Assembly: GCF_007679325.1 (NCBI RefSeq)
Contig: NZ_VEGI01000005.1
Location: forward strand, 102,920-166,919
DNA: 64,000 nt
Reading direction: 5' to 3'
DNA from: Arthrobacter sp. U41
GTDB taxonomy: Bacteria; Actinomycetota; Actinomycetes; Actinomycetales; Micrococcaceae
Position 1 is the first letter of the stretch. Each line of letters begins with the position of its first letter. Shown in pieces: positions 1 through 8,872 of the stretch. The notes under the pieces are model-generated. The model searched no databases and had not been told where the DNA came from. It was given only the letters and a program-made list of their open reading frames with translations. The position numbers and the translations under genes were made by a program.

Positions 1-210
1 GCCCGGGCTGTCGGCTGCGCGGTTGCCGCCATTGGCATTCGCGATCTCCTGCAGGGCTTCGAGGTGGTTCATGATGTTGTCTGCGGAAACCGCGGAGCGC
101 AGTGCGTCCGAGGTGGTTCCGGTTGCTGCAAGGGCCGGCGGCGCGAAGCTGACCGCCAGTCCGATCGTGGCGGCAACGGCCGCGCGCTGGATATTCCGAG
201 TGTGCCTCAT
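1..210 (-). CDS. Secreted M28-family aminopeptidase (N-terminus only)
   Basis: Only the first 70 codons lie in the window; the gene runs off the left edge. The protein begins with a short basic stretch, a hydrophobic core and a PPALA-A signal-peptidase-I-like site after residue 28 or 29, so it should be exported. The mature part (NHLEALQEIANANGGNRA, residues 48-65) resembles the N-terminus of Streptomyces-type zinc aminopeptidases of family M28, which release N-terminal hydrophobic residues from extracellular peptides. An AGGAG lies 6 nt before the ATG. Catalytic zinc ligands are outside the window, so family assignment rests on this short match. Confidence 0.7.
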   Translation of the reverse strand, partial: MRHTRNIQRAAVAATIGLAVSFAPPALAATGTTSDALRSAVSADNIMNHLEALQEIANANGGNRAADSPG

Positions 211-237
211 AGGGGTCTCCTGATTGCTGCGGAATCC

Positions 238-263
238 GGCTCCGGGCGTCGTTGCCCGGAGCC
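238..263 (-). terminator. Perfect 10-bp hairpin between parE and the M28 gene
   Basis: Arms GGCTCCGGGC and GCCCGGAGCC enclose a 6-nt loop. It lies about 120 bp after the parE stop codon and 28 bp before the M28 start on the same strand. It could end the parE transcript or act in the leader of the M28 gene. There is no T-run, so termination is uncertain. The rest of 211-386 shows nothing else recognisable. Confidence 0.4.
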
Positions 264-386
264 GTGAGACGACACTATCGGATGGAGGCATACCCGGTTA
301 GAGGGTAATTCGGCACTGGCGACCACGCGGGCAGACCCTGACAATGCCCCCCGCTGTTCCGGCCCCGCAGGGCGTCAAGCGTGGCG

Positions 387-2495
387 TCAGGCGTCGATGC
401 GTTCCCGGTCCAGGCTCGACGCCCCGGCGATGATGAAGTCCTTGCGGGGAGCGACATCCGAGCCCATCAGCAGGTCAAAGGTCTCCTCGGCTTGCTTGGC
501 GTTGTCGATGCCGACCTTGCGCAGGGTGCGGTGCCGCGGGTCCATGGTGGTCTCGGCCAGCTGCTCCGCGTCCATCTCGCCCAGGCCCTTGTAGCGCTGG
601 ATCGGCTCCTTGTACCGTTTACCCTCCTTGGCGAGCCGCGCCAGCAGGACGTGCAGTTCCGCCTCCGAGTAGGTGTAGATCATCTCGTTGGCCTTCTGGC
701 CGGCGTTGATGACCTCCACGCGGTGCAGCGGCGGGACTGCGGCGAAAACGCGTCCCTCCTCGATCATCGGCCGCATGTAGCGGAAGAACAGCGTCAGGAG
801 GAGCGTGCGGATGTGGGCCCCGTCGACGTCGGCGTCGGTCATCAGGATGACCTTTCCGTACCGGGCGGCGCTGATGTCGAAGCTTCGGCCGGACCCCGCC
901 CCCACCACCTGGATGAGGGCAGCGCATTCGGCGTTGGAGAGCATGTCGCCCACCGAGGCTTTCTGGACGTTGAGGATTTTGCCGCGGATGGGCAGCAGCG
1001 CCTGGAAGTCGGAGGACCGCGCCAGTTTGGCGGTGCCGAGCGCGGAGTCACCTTCGACGATGAACAGCTCGGAGCGCGCGACGTCGTCCGTGCGGCAGTC
1101 CGCGAGCTTGGTGGGCATCGACGACGTCTCGAGGGCGTTTTTGCGGCGCTGGGTCTCCTTGTGGACACGGGCGGAGATGCGCGACTTCATCTCGCTGACG
1201 ACCTTTTCCAGCAGCAGCGCCGACTGGGCTTTGTCGTTGCGGTTGGACGAGGTCAGCTTGGCGTTGATCTCCTGTTCCACCACCTTGGCCACAATGGCCC
1301 GCACGGCGGAGGTGCCAAGGATCTCCTTGGTCTGGCCCTCGAACTGCGGCTCGGCCAGCCTGACCGTCAGGACTGCGGTGAGCCCCGCGAAGATGTCGTC
1401 CTTTTCGATCTTGTCGTTGCCAGCCTTGAGCTTGCGGGCATTGGTTTCGACCGCTTTGCGGAAGGTCTTCAGGAGGGCCTGTTCGAAGCCGGACTGGTGT
1501 GTTCCGCCCTTGGGCGTGGAGATGATGTTGACGAAGGTGCGCACGGAGCTGTCGTAGCCGATGCCCCAGCGGAGTGCGACGTCCACCTCGCAGTCCCGTT
1601 CGACTTCGGTCAGGTGGCTGTGGCCCTTGTCGTCCAGGACCGGCACGGTTTCCTTGAACTTGCCGGCGCCGTGGAGCCGCCAGATGTCCGTGACGGCGGG
1701 ATCAGCGGCGAGAAACTCGACAAACTCGGAGATGCCGCCGTCGTGATGGAATACTTCCTCGTGCGGGCCTGACTCCCCGGGGGTGCCGGGGAGCTTGCGC
1801 TCGTCCCGGACGGTGAGTTTGAGGCCGGGGACCAGGAATGAGGTCTGCCGGGCGCGGGCGGCGAGTTCTTCGTAGGAGAACTTGGCGTCCGGGGTGAAGA
1901 TCTGCCGGTCTGCCCAGTAGCGGATCCGGGTGCCGGTCACGCCGCGTTTGGCCTTGCCGACGACGTCCAGGACGGAACCGTCGATGAAGGGCGAGAAGGC
2001 CGACGCCGGGTCCGGCCGGGTGCCGGTGTCCTTGAAGCGGCCGGGCTCGCCGCGGCGGAAGCACATCCGGTAGGTCTTGCTGCCGCGGTCGACTTCGACG
2101 TCGAGGCGGGCTGACAGCGCGTTCACAACGGAGGCACCGACGCCGTGCAGGCCGCCCGACGCGGTATAGGAGCCGCCGCCGAATTTGCCGCCGGCGTGGA
2201 GTTTGGTGAAAACAACCTCGACGCCGCTCAGCCCGGTCTTCGGTTCGATGTCCACCGGGACGCCGCGGCCGTCGTCGTGGATCTCCACAGAGTTGTCCGC
2301 ATGCAGGATGATTTTGATGTCATGGCCGAAACCGGCGAGGGCCTCGTCCACGGAGTTGTCGATGATTTCCCAGAGGCAGTGCATCAGTCCGCGGGAGTCG
2401 GTGGAACCGATGTACATGCCCGGGCGCTTACGGACGGCTTCGAGGCCTTCCAGCACGGAGAGATGCCGGGCGGTGTAATCAGAACTTGGTGCCAC
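387..2495 (-). CDS. parE: DNA topoisomerase IV subunit B (type IIA topoisomerase ATPase subunit)
   Basis: 702 residues. The GHKL ATPase domain shows EIIDNSVDEA (43-52), DDGRGVP (74-80), the glycine lid GGLHGVG (114-120) and the QTK transducer lysine (388-390). The TOPRIM domain has EGDSA (481-485) and DADVDGAHI (554-562). With its ParC/GyrA-type partner, encoded elsewhere, the protein hydrolyses ATP to pass one duplex through another and decatenate daughter chromosomes. GyrB and ParE are hard to separate by motif. I prefer ParE because of the sigA neighbourhood, which matches the parE-hrdB linkage in Streptomyces. The start is GTG at 2495, with AAGGAG 10 nt upstream. Confidence 0.85.
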   Translation of the reverse strand: MAPSSDYTARHLSVLEGLEAVRKRPGMYIGSTDSRGLMHCLWEIIDNSVDEALAGFGHDIKIILHADNSVEIHDDGRGVPVDIEPKTGLSGVEVVFTKLHAGGKFGGGSYTASGGLHGVGASVVNALSARLDVEVDRGSKTYRMCFRRGEPGRFKDTGTRPDPASAFSPFIDGSVLDVVGKAKRGVTGTRIRYWADRQIFTPDAKFSYEELAARARQTSFLVPGLKLTVRDERKLPGTPGESGPHEEVFHHDGGISEFVEFLAADPAVTDIWRLHGAGKFKETVPVLDDKGHSHLTEVERDCEVDVALRWGIGYDSSVRTFVNIISTPKGGTHQSGFEQALLKTFRKAVETNARKLKAGNDKIEKDDIFAGLTAVLTVRLAEPQFEGQTKEILGTSAVRAIVAKVVEQEINAKLTSSNRNDKAQSALLLEKVVSEMKSRISARVHKETQRRKNALETSSMPTKLADCRTDDVARSELFIVEGDSALGTAKLARSSDFQALLPIRGKILNVQKASVGDMLSNAECAALIQVVGAGSGRSFDISAARYGKVILMTDADVDGAHIRTLLLTLFFRYMRPMIEEGRVFAAVPPLHRVEVINAGQKANEMIYTYSEAELHVLLARLAKEGKRYKEPIQRYKGLGEMDAEQLAETTMDPRHRTLRKVGIDNAKQAEETFDLLMGSDVAPRKDFIIAGASSLDRERIDA

Positions 2496-2733
2496 GGGGC
2501 GGAAACTCCTTCAGGAACGGAACCGTCGCTACAGGACGGGGAATGCTGTTTGGCGCTCTTCCTAGGGTAGTCGGACTGCCGGCGTGCGGCGTGCTGCCAC
2601 TCCCCGGCGGCCGCACGCGCCGGAACCCGTTACCGAGACGTGATACGCGCACAGCGAAAGTGGGCCATCCCAGCCATGGTTTCGCTGCGAATGCTGGTTA
2701 TATAGGTATACCGATCTACCAAGGAGGCCGAAC

Positions 2734-2955
2734 ATGACAACAGCAGTTGCGGACCGCACACTCACCACCGTCGACCGGTGCGATCGTTGCGGAGCACAGG
2801 CGTATGTCCGGGTTGTTCTCGGCGCCTCCGGAGGTGAGCTTCTTTTCTGCGGCCACCACGCCCGCGCCGTAGAACCGACGCTCCGGCCACTGAGCTCCGA
2901 CTGGCACGACGAGACGGCTCGTCTTCACGAGAAGCCGCCGGTCCCGGTCGACTAA
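2734..2955 (+). CDS. DUF7455-type small zinc-ribbon-like protein
   Basis: 73 residues, preceded by a strong AAGGAGG at 2721-2727. Cysteines in CDRCG (residues 16-20) and a later FCGHH form a C-X2-C / C-X2-H pattern that could bind one zinc ion. Such small proteins (DUF7455) are widespread next to the principal sigma-factor gene in Actinobacteria; their function is unknown. The gene is divergent from parE and convergent with sigA, and a hairpin terminator follows it. The 238-bp gap to parE (2496-2733) must hold promoters for both genes, but I see no convincing hexamers in it. Confidence 0.8.
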   Translation: MTTAVADRTLTTVDRCDRCGAQAYVRVVLGASGGELLFCGHHARAVEPTLRPLSSDWHDETARLHEKPPVPVD

Positions 2956-2980
2956 AGTCCGGCCGCTTAGACCACGAGAG

Positions 2981-3012
2981 AAAGAGCCCTTCCGATTCCG
3001 GAGGGGCTCTTT
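2981..3012 (+). terminator. Rho-independent terminator after the DUF7455 gene
   Basis: AAAGAGCCC pairs with GGGCTCTTT, extended inward by further pairs, around a short loop. It ends in TTT and lies 26 bp after the stop codon. Confidence 0.75.
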
Positions 3013-3045
3013 CCGCGTTAACGAACAATCGGTGCGGCTTAACGA

Positions 3046-3110
3046 ACAACGCGGGGTCGTCTCCGGCCCTTTCCCCTGGTGAGGATAGGCCGGAGGTGAC
3101 CCCGCGTTGT
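3046..3110 (-). terminator. Large hairpin terminator of sigA
   Basis: Outer arms ACAACGCGGGGTC and GACCCCGCGTTGT pair perfectly, and inner arms CTCCGGCC and GGCCGGAG continue the stem. It starts 12 bp beyond the sigA stop codon and could stop transcription from both sides. Confidence 0.75.
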
Positions 3111-3121
3111 GTGGTGCGTGC

Positions 3122-4459
<1,338 letters not shown>

Positions 4460-4801
4460 AGAAAACCTTTCTAGCGGCGGTCTGTGGAATCACCATACGG
4501 GCAACACCACTATGACCCTGTCAAGTCCGTGTTTCACATCAGGTGCAATCACGACCAGCAGAGCCACTAAGTAGAACTCCTGGGGCGACCGTAATGTTCC
4601 CTGTTTCCAAGGACTAGTACGAGCACTTAATACACGGACCCAACCGGGTCTCGGCAACCATTGTCTCACGATTTTCTGAATCGACACCGATCGTCGGCGC
4701 GGGAGCGCCATATCGCGCCGCCTGCGCCGCGCCTCCTCACCGGCCGTTCCGGGGCCGCCCGCCCCGCCCACCGGGTCTCCCTCCCCGGACGACAGCTTGC
4801 G
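4460..4801. other. sigA upstream region, 342 bp without a gene
   Basis: This non-coding gap lies between the sigA start and the stop of the DUF4192 gene, both on the minus strand. On the minus strand it holds a GGGAAC-N18-GTT element (4575-4601) and an exact TTGACA (4519-4524) without a well-spaced -10. Short open frames here do not look coding. It is the likely sigA promoter and leader region. Confidence 0.7.
4575..4601 (-). promoter_or_regulatory. Candidate SigR/SigH-type promoter of sigA
   Basis: On the minus strand GGGAAC (4596-4601) is followed by exactly 18 nt and GTT (4575-4577). This fits the disulfide-stress ECF sigma consensus GGAAT/C-N18-GTT (SigR in Streptomyces, SigH in mycobacteria). 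It lies about 115-140 bp before the sigA start codon. In S. coelicolor the orthologous hrdB gene has a SigR-dependent promoter. Confidence 0.5.
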
Positions 4802-6073
4802 TCAGGCCACCTCCGGCTTGAACCTCTGCCAGGCAGTCTCCCTCCTGCCCGCCCAGCCGCAGAGTGTCCCGCGGCTTGCGAGCTCGTCCAGCAGTGCAGC
4901 CAGGCGGTAGCCCGGGTGCTCCTGGTCCGCGCGGTTAAACAACGCGTGGGCGTAGGACCCCTTGCCCCGGCACCATTCAATCCAGCCCCGGCCGGCCAGT
5001 GCGGCGGCGCCCGCCTCGCCGCCGGCCGTACCAAGTTGCTCAAGGATCCGCTCCAGGCTTGCCATTGCGGACCAGTCAGGCACTCTCGGCGCCAGACCCA
5101 ACAGAACTTCCCCGTAGCCTGCCACCTCCGGCGGCGGTTGTTTCACAAAGGAGCTGCCGCGCGCGGCTCCCCCGGGCCGCGGCCGCCGTGGCGGGAATCC
5201 GTCCAGCGGCGGCAATGGAACAGGCGCCAGCGCCCCCGCACCCGGTGCGCCGTCGTCGAACACACCGAACTCCTCGGCTCCGCGCTTGGCGGTCTCGCGC
5301 CCGGCGGCAGCCATCACCAGGACGGCGTCACGCCAGGGCAGAACGCAAAGCGTTGCCCTGAGGTAGCCCGTGAGCGGCGCCGGCAGTTGCGGCAGCGGCG
5401 CGGCGGCGTTCAGCACCCGCGACCACACGTCCAGGACCTGGCCGAACTGCACGCTGTCCCGGGCTCGGGCCGAGAAGAGCTCCGCCCAGTCCCGCTGGGA
5501 GCTCAACACTGTGGGATCCGCCGCCCCCGGCGGCGTCAGCAGACCGTCACCGGGGGCCGCCCCGACCGTACTGCCACGAAAAACCATCTCGGCATTGAGG
5601 CGGCTGTTCCGGATTTCTTCCACGGGCCGGCCCGGAGGTGCGCAGCACGACGGGTCGAGGCAGTAAGCATTGCGCCAGTACTCGGCGCCGACGAACCATG
5701 CGTCCCGGACGGGCAGGGAGCCGTCGGCCAGTGCCTGTTCGAGTTCCGTCAGGAGCTTCGTCCACGGCGCCCCGGTCGCGTGGGTGTCGGTGCCGGCGTC
5801 GGTGTCGGTGAAAAAGGCCAGCAGTGAGCCGTCCGCTTCGTTGTCGGCCACCAAGTAGGACGCCACGGTACGGGCGAACCCTGCCCATCCGGCAGAACCA
5901 AACGTCCCGGAAACATCAGCGCCGGGAAGGTCCACCCGCAGCGTGGCTCCGAGCCGCTTACCCTGCATGGTCATGGCCACCAGGCTGCTGGACGGCCAGT
6001 AGCCAAGGGAATGCGGTATGAACCCGAGGATGTCCTCCGGGCCCGTGATTCTCAGGTGATCTTGAGCTGTCAT
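4802..6073 (-). CDS. DUF4192 domain-containing protein
   Basis: 423 residues. The N-terminus (LRITGPEDILGFIPHSLGYWPSSSLVAM, split here as positions 7-34) and the later YWRNAYC-X3-SCC segment are characteristic of DUF4192, an actinobacterial family of unknown function often found beside sigA. The protein looks cytosolic, with no signal peptide or membrane helix, and has an alpha/beta N-terminal half and a helical C-terminal half. It lies upstream of sigA on the same strand, separated by a 342-bp promoter region, so it is probably not cotranscribed with sigA. No clear Shine-Dalgarno precedes the ATG; a weak CAAGCT lies 6 nt before it, compatible with a leaderless start. Confidence 0.8.
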   Translation of the reverse strand: MTAQDHLRITGPEDILGFIPHSLGYWPSSSLVAMTMQGKRLGATLRVDLPGADVSGTFGSAGWAGFARTVASYLVADNEADGSLLAFFTDTDAGTDTHATGAPWTKLLTELEQALADGSLPVRDAWFVGAEYWRNAYCLDPSCCAPPGRPVEEIRNSRLNAEMVFRGSTVGAAPGDGLLTPPGAADPTVLSSQRDWAELFSARARDSVQFGQVLDVWSRVLNAAAPLPQLPAPLTGYLRATLCVLPWRDAVLVMAAAGRETAKRGAEEFGVFDDGAPGAGALAPVPLPPLDGFPPRRPRPGGAARGSSFVKQPPPEVAGYGEVLLGLAPRVPDWSAMASLERILEQLGTAGGEAGAAALAGRGWIEWCRGKGSYAHALFNRADQEHPGYRLAALLDELASRGTLCGWAGRRETAWQRFKPEVA

Positions 6074-6221
6074 AGAGCCAGCTTGGCCGGGCCGGCGGGC
6101 GCCCGTTAGAGGCCGCTTGTCCTATGTGGACAACCAGTAGAAAGAACCGGGGACATACCAGGGTGAACCACTCCGGGCCACGCCTTGAGACAGGGCCCTG
6201 CCCCGCGATCGGGGCCTCCCA

Positions 6222-6268
6222 GGCTCAGGACGTCCCCACAATCAGGGCGTCCCGGGCTCAGGGCGTCC
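6222..6268. repeat. Three imperfect ~14-bp repeats at the MFS gene end
   Basis: GGCTCAGGACGTCC (6222-6235), a related copy ending AATCAGGGCGTCC (6252) and GGCTCAGGGCGTCC (6255-6268) follow each other. The MFS stop codon (6258) lies in the third copy. It may be replication slippage at the gene end. Confidence 0.4.
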
Positions 6269-7589
6269 GGCGCCGCTCCGCGCTGAGCCGGCGCTGTTCG
6301 GCAAGGGCCGCCAGCAGCGGAGGCACCACCACGCCCTGGGCAGCCATCTGCCGCCGCACTTTCCGCCGGATGACAAGGATTGCTGCAGCCCCGCCTCCCA
6401 GCAGCAGGAACTGCACGCTGAGGGCGATCCGGAACGGTTCGAGCCCGTACAGCTCTCCCCGGGAGAATCCGGTGGCGTACAGGACGTCGAGCACCAGTCC
6501 GATCAGGTAGATGGCCATCAGGGCGGCGATGAAGCCGCCCACGTTGACGATCCCGGTGGCGGTCCCGACCCGGTGGGCCGGGTTGAAGGTGCGGGCGAAG
6601 TCGAAGCCGATCATGGAACCGGGGCCGCCGATAGCGAGCACCACCACCAGCCCGGCCAGCAGCCACAGCGGGGAACGACCCGGGATGAGCAGGACGGCCG
6701 CCCACGCTGCAGCGGTGGCGCCGGAGATCAGGAGCACCATGGTGGACCGGCGCAGCGGGTGCCGCGCAACGAAGCTGCCCATCAGGGGCCCGGCGGCGAT
6801 GGCGGCAGCCACGTACAGCGTCATCAGCCCCGACACCGCGGGCGTGTCCAGGCCCTGCGCCGAGATCAGGAACGGGTAGCCCCAGGTCATCGCGAAAACG
6901 GTGCCGCTGAACTGGACGGTGAAGTGGCTCCACAGGCCCAGCCGTGTACCCGGCTGGCGCCAGGCGTGGGACAGCGAGACCCCGGTGGCGCGCAGCCCGC
7001 TGGACGGTTCCGGCACGGGGTGCCCCGGCGGGTGGTCCTGGAGCAGGACCAGCACGAGCACCAGGGCCAGGGCCGACATGCCCGCCAGCGTCAGGAAGGC
7101 GGTGGTCCAGCCGGCGAGGTGCAGGATCATGGCGAACGGCACCACACTGAAGAGCTGGCCCAGCTGGCCGGACATGCCGGTCAGCTGGGTGAGCAGCGGG
7201 ACCCGGGCGGGGGCGAACCAGATGGGCAGCAGCCGGATGACGGAGATGAAGGTCATTGCGTCCCCGGCGCCCACCAGCACACGGCCCAGCACACCGCCGG
7301 GGATGTTCTCGGCGAACGCCAGCTGGAGCTGTCCCAGCCCCATCAGCAGGGCGCCGCCGGCGATCATGGCCCGGGAACCGAAGCGGTCCACAAGGATGCC
7401 GACCGGAATCTGCAGGACGGCGTAGACGAGCAGCTGGAGCACGGTGAAGAAGGAGATTTCGGCCGCACTGGCCTGGAAGCGTTCCGTGGCTTCGAGTCCC
7501 ACGACGCCGAAGGACGTGCGCTGGCTGACCGCCACGAGGTACGCGAAGACCCCGATGATCCAGATCAGCCAGGCGCGCGGTGCAGTCAC
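6258..7589 (-). CDS. MFS transporter
   Basis: 443 residues from a GTG at 7589. About twelve hydrophobic segments and the MFS motif-A-like GILVDRFGSR loop after helix 2 identify a major facilitator permease of the inner membrane. The N-terminal helix (WLIWIIGVFAYLVAVSQRTSFG) begins directly after this start. The longer open frame reaching 7805 adds a non-membrane Arg/Pro-rich stretch that overlaps the PAC2 gene and is unlikely to be real. The substrate cannot be deduced; sequence style suggests a nitrate/nitrite-like or general drug/metabolite porter. CATAAT lies exactly 6 nt before the GTG, so translation may be leaderless. The C-terminal tail is short and basic. Confidence 0.85.
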   Translation of the reverse strand: MTAPRAWLIWIIGVFAYLVAVSQRTSFGVVGLEATERFQASAAEISFFTVLQLLVYAVLQIPVGILVDRFGSRAMIAGGALLMGLGQLQLAFAENIPGGVLGRVLVGAGDAMTFISVIRLLPIWFAPARVPLLTQLTGMSGQLGQLFSVVPFAMILHLAGWTTAFLTLAGMSALALVLVLVLLQDHPPGHPVPEPSSGLRATGVSLSHAWRQPGTRLGLWSHFTVQFSGTVFAMTWGYPFLISAQGLDTPAVSGLMTLYVAAAIAAGPLMGSFVARHPLRRSTMVLLISGATAAAWAAVLLIPGRSPLWLLAGLVVVLAIGGPGSMIGFDFARTFNPAHRVGTATGIVNVGGFIAALMAIYLIGLVLDVLYATGFSRGELYGLEPFRIALSVQFLLLGGGAAAILVIRRKVRRQMAAQGVVVPPLLAALAEQRRLSAERRRTP

Positions 7590-7601
7590 TCCCCTATTAT
7601 G
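7590..7601 (-). promoter_or_regulatory. -10-like CATAAT 6 nt before the MFS start
   Basis: CATAAT, then six bases, then GTG. Transcription would start at the start codon (leaderless). AGGGGA touches the GTG and is too close to be a normal ribosome binding site. Confidence 0.45.
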
Positions 7602-7626
7602 CCCAGCGGGTCCAAGAAAATAGTAT

Positions 7627-8565
7627 TTATTCGCCGGGTTCTTTACGGGCGAGGTAGGCCTCAACGGCGGCGCCGAGGGCATCGGCGTTGGGCAGCTGAT
7701 CGTTCTCGTCGGCGAGCAGGGAACGCCGGACGGTTCCTTCGGCGTTCTCGTCGTACCGGGTTTCGAGCCGCGAGACCACCTGCTGCACGTCCTCCGACGC
7801 ATCAATCTGTTCGGCGATCTGGCGTCCGACGTCCCGGCCGGCTTCGCGGAGCCGGTCGGTGGGCAGCATCAGCGAAGTGGCCGCCCCAAGGTATTCCAGC
7901 CCGGCGACGGCGGCCGTGGGGTATTCGGCCTCGGCCAGGTAATGCGGAACATGCACAACATAGCCGGCGACGTTGCGCCCGGCTTCCGTCAGCCGCAACT
8001 CAAGAATGTGCCCGACGGCGGCGGGAACCTCAACGGTGGGCCGCCAGACTGAAATGCCCTCGATGAGCTCCGGCCGGTTGCCGTGCACCGTCACGCCCAC
8101 CGGACGGGTGTGCGGCACGGGCATGGGGATCGAATGGATCCACGTGACGAGGTTGACGTCCAGTTCCTCGACGATCCCGACGACGGCGCGCGCGAACCGC
8201 TCCCACTGCAGGTCCGGTTCGAATCCGGCCAGGAGCAGGAACGGGCTGCCAAGCCCGTCAACCAGCCGGTACAGGGCCAGCTTCGGTGCCTGATAGTCCT
8301 GCAGGTGGTCCTCGACGAAACTGATCTGCGGGCGCCGGGTCCGGTAGTCCATCAACTGGTCGGCGTCGAACTCGGCCACCATCTCGGCATCCAGGGTGTC
8401 CAGCAGCTCGGCGGTGATCTGCTTGACGACGTGGCCCGCATCGGCAAACCCGGTAAATCCCATGACGAGGTTCAGTCCGCGCAGTTCGGGGCTGTGGAAC
8501 AGCGCGTCATCACGCAGGTAAAGCGATTCGGGGTCCAGCAAGGAGCCGGAAATCCGTTCAATCAC
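7627..8565 (-). CDS. PAC2 family protein (proteasome-assembly-chaperone-like)
   Basis: 312 residues. The N-terminal segment LVMGFTGFADAGHVVKQITAELLDTL and the LLAGFEPDLQWERF and WIHSIPMPVPHTRP motifs mark the PAC2 fold, related to eukaryotic proteasome assembly chaperone 2. In Actinobacteria the family includes Rv2714 of M. tuberculosis, also near sigA; the function is unknown. The C-terminal ~60 residues are charged and helical. The GTG start has AAAGGA 7 nt upstream. The stop lies 37 bp before the MFS start, so the two genes may be partly cotranscribed. Confidence 0.85.
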   Translation of the reverse strand: MIERISGSLLDPESLYLRDDALFHSPELRGLNLVMGFTGFADAGHVVKQITAELLDTLDAEMVAEFDADQLMDYRTRRPQISFVEDHLQDYQAPKLALYRLVDGLGSPFLLLAGFEPDLQWERFARAVVGIVEELDVNLVTWIHSIPMPVPHTRPVGVTVHGNRPELIEGISVWRPTVEVPAAVGHILELRLTEAGRNVAGYVVHVPHYLAEAEYPTAAVAGLEYLGAATSLMLPTDRLREAGRDVGRQIAEQIDASEDVQQVVSRLETRYDENAEGTVRRSLLADENDQLPNADALGAAVEAYLARKEPGE

Positions 8566-8872
8566 GGCATGTTCCTTTCGTCGTAGTCAGTGGGAGCGGC
8601 CGGAAAGGCCCCTGCGGGCGGCGGCGCTGTTACTCCTTACAACACGCTGCTGTGCGGGCGCATTCCTGATCAGGGTGTGCTCCAGCTCTCATTCAATTGA
8701 ACACCCGTGCCGGGAAGAGACTACGATCGGAGCTGGCCTTATGACGGCTTGAAGACACCATGTTTTTGTCCCAAATGGTCCCGTCTCAATCCGACAATGG
8801 CTTAGGTTCCATGGCAGGGCGCCGAACATGCAGTTCCTGCCGCAAAAACTCAGAGAATTGAGGACTGTCCTC
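8566..8872. other. Divergent promoter region PAC2 / pepA, 307 bp
   Basis: The gap contains the palindrome TTCAATTGAA (8692-8701) followed by TACGAT (8722-8727), a possible -10 for pepA with TTGAAC upstream at a long 19-bp spacing. The assignment is weak. An in-frame ATG for pepA also lies here (8828). Nothing else is recognisable. Confidence 0.4.

Noticed and set aside
381..1772. 463-codon open frame antisense to parE, and other long antisense frames (e.g. 10647-12122, 12123-13844, 35395-37437)
   Set aside because: They mirror strongly coding genes in a GC-rich genome where stop codons are rare in the complementary frame. Their translations are Gly/Val/Asp/Leu-rich without domains.
4519..4524. 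Exact TTGACA upstream of sigA as a housekeeping promoter
   Set aside because: No TANNNT at 16-19 bp; the nearest candidate TATGGT is 21 bp away.
4490..4771. 93-codon open frame in the sigA upstream region
   Set aside because: No ribosome binding site, Arg/Gly-rich composition and overlap with the proposed sigA promoter; treated as non-coding.
6222..6268. Short repeats near the MFS stop considered as a CRISPR remnant
   Set aside because: Repeat units are ~14 bp, adjacent without spacers, and partly coding; they look like slippage.
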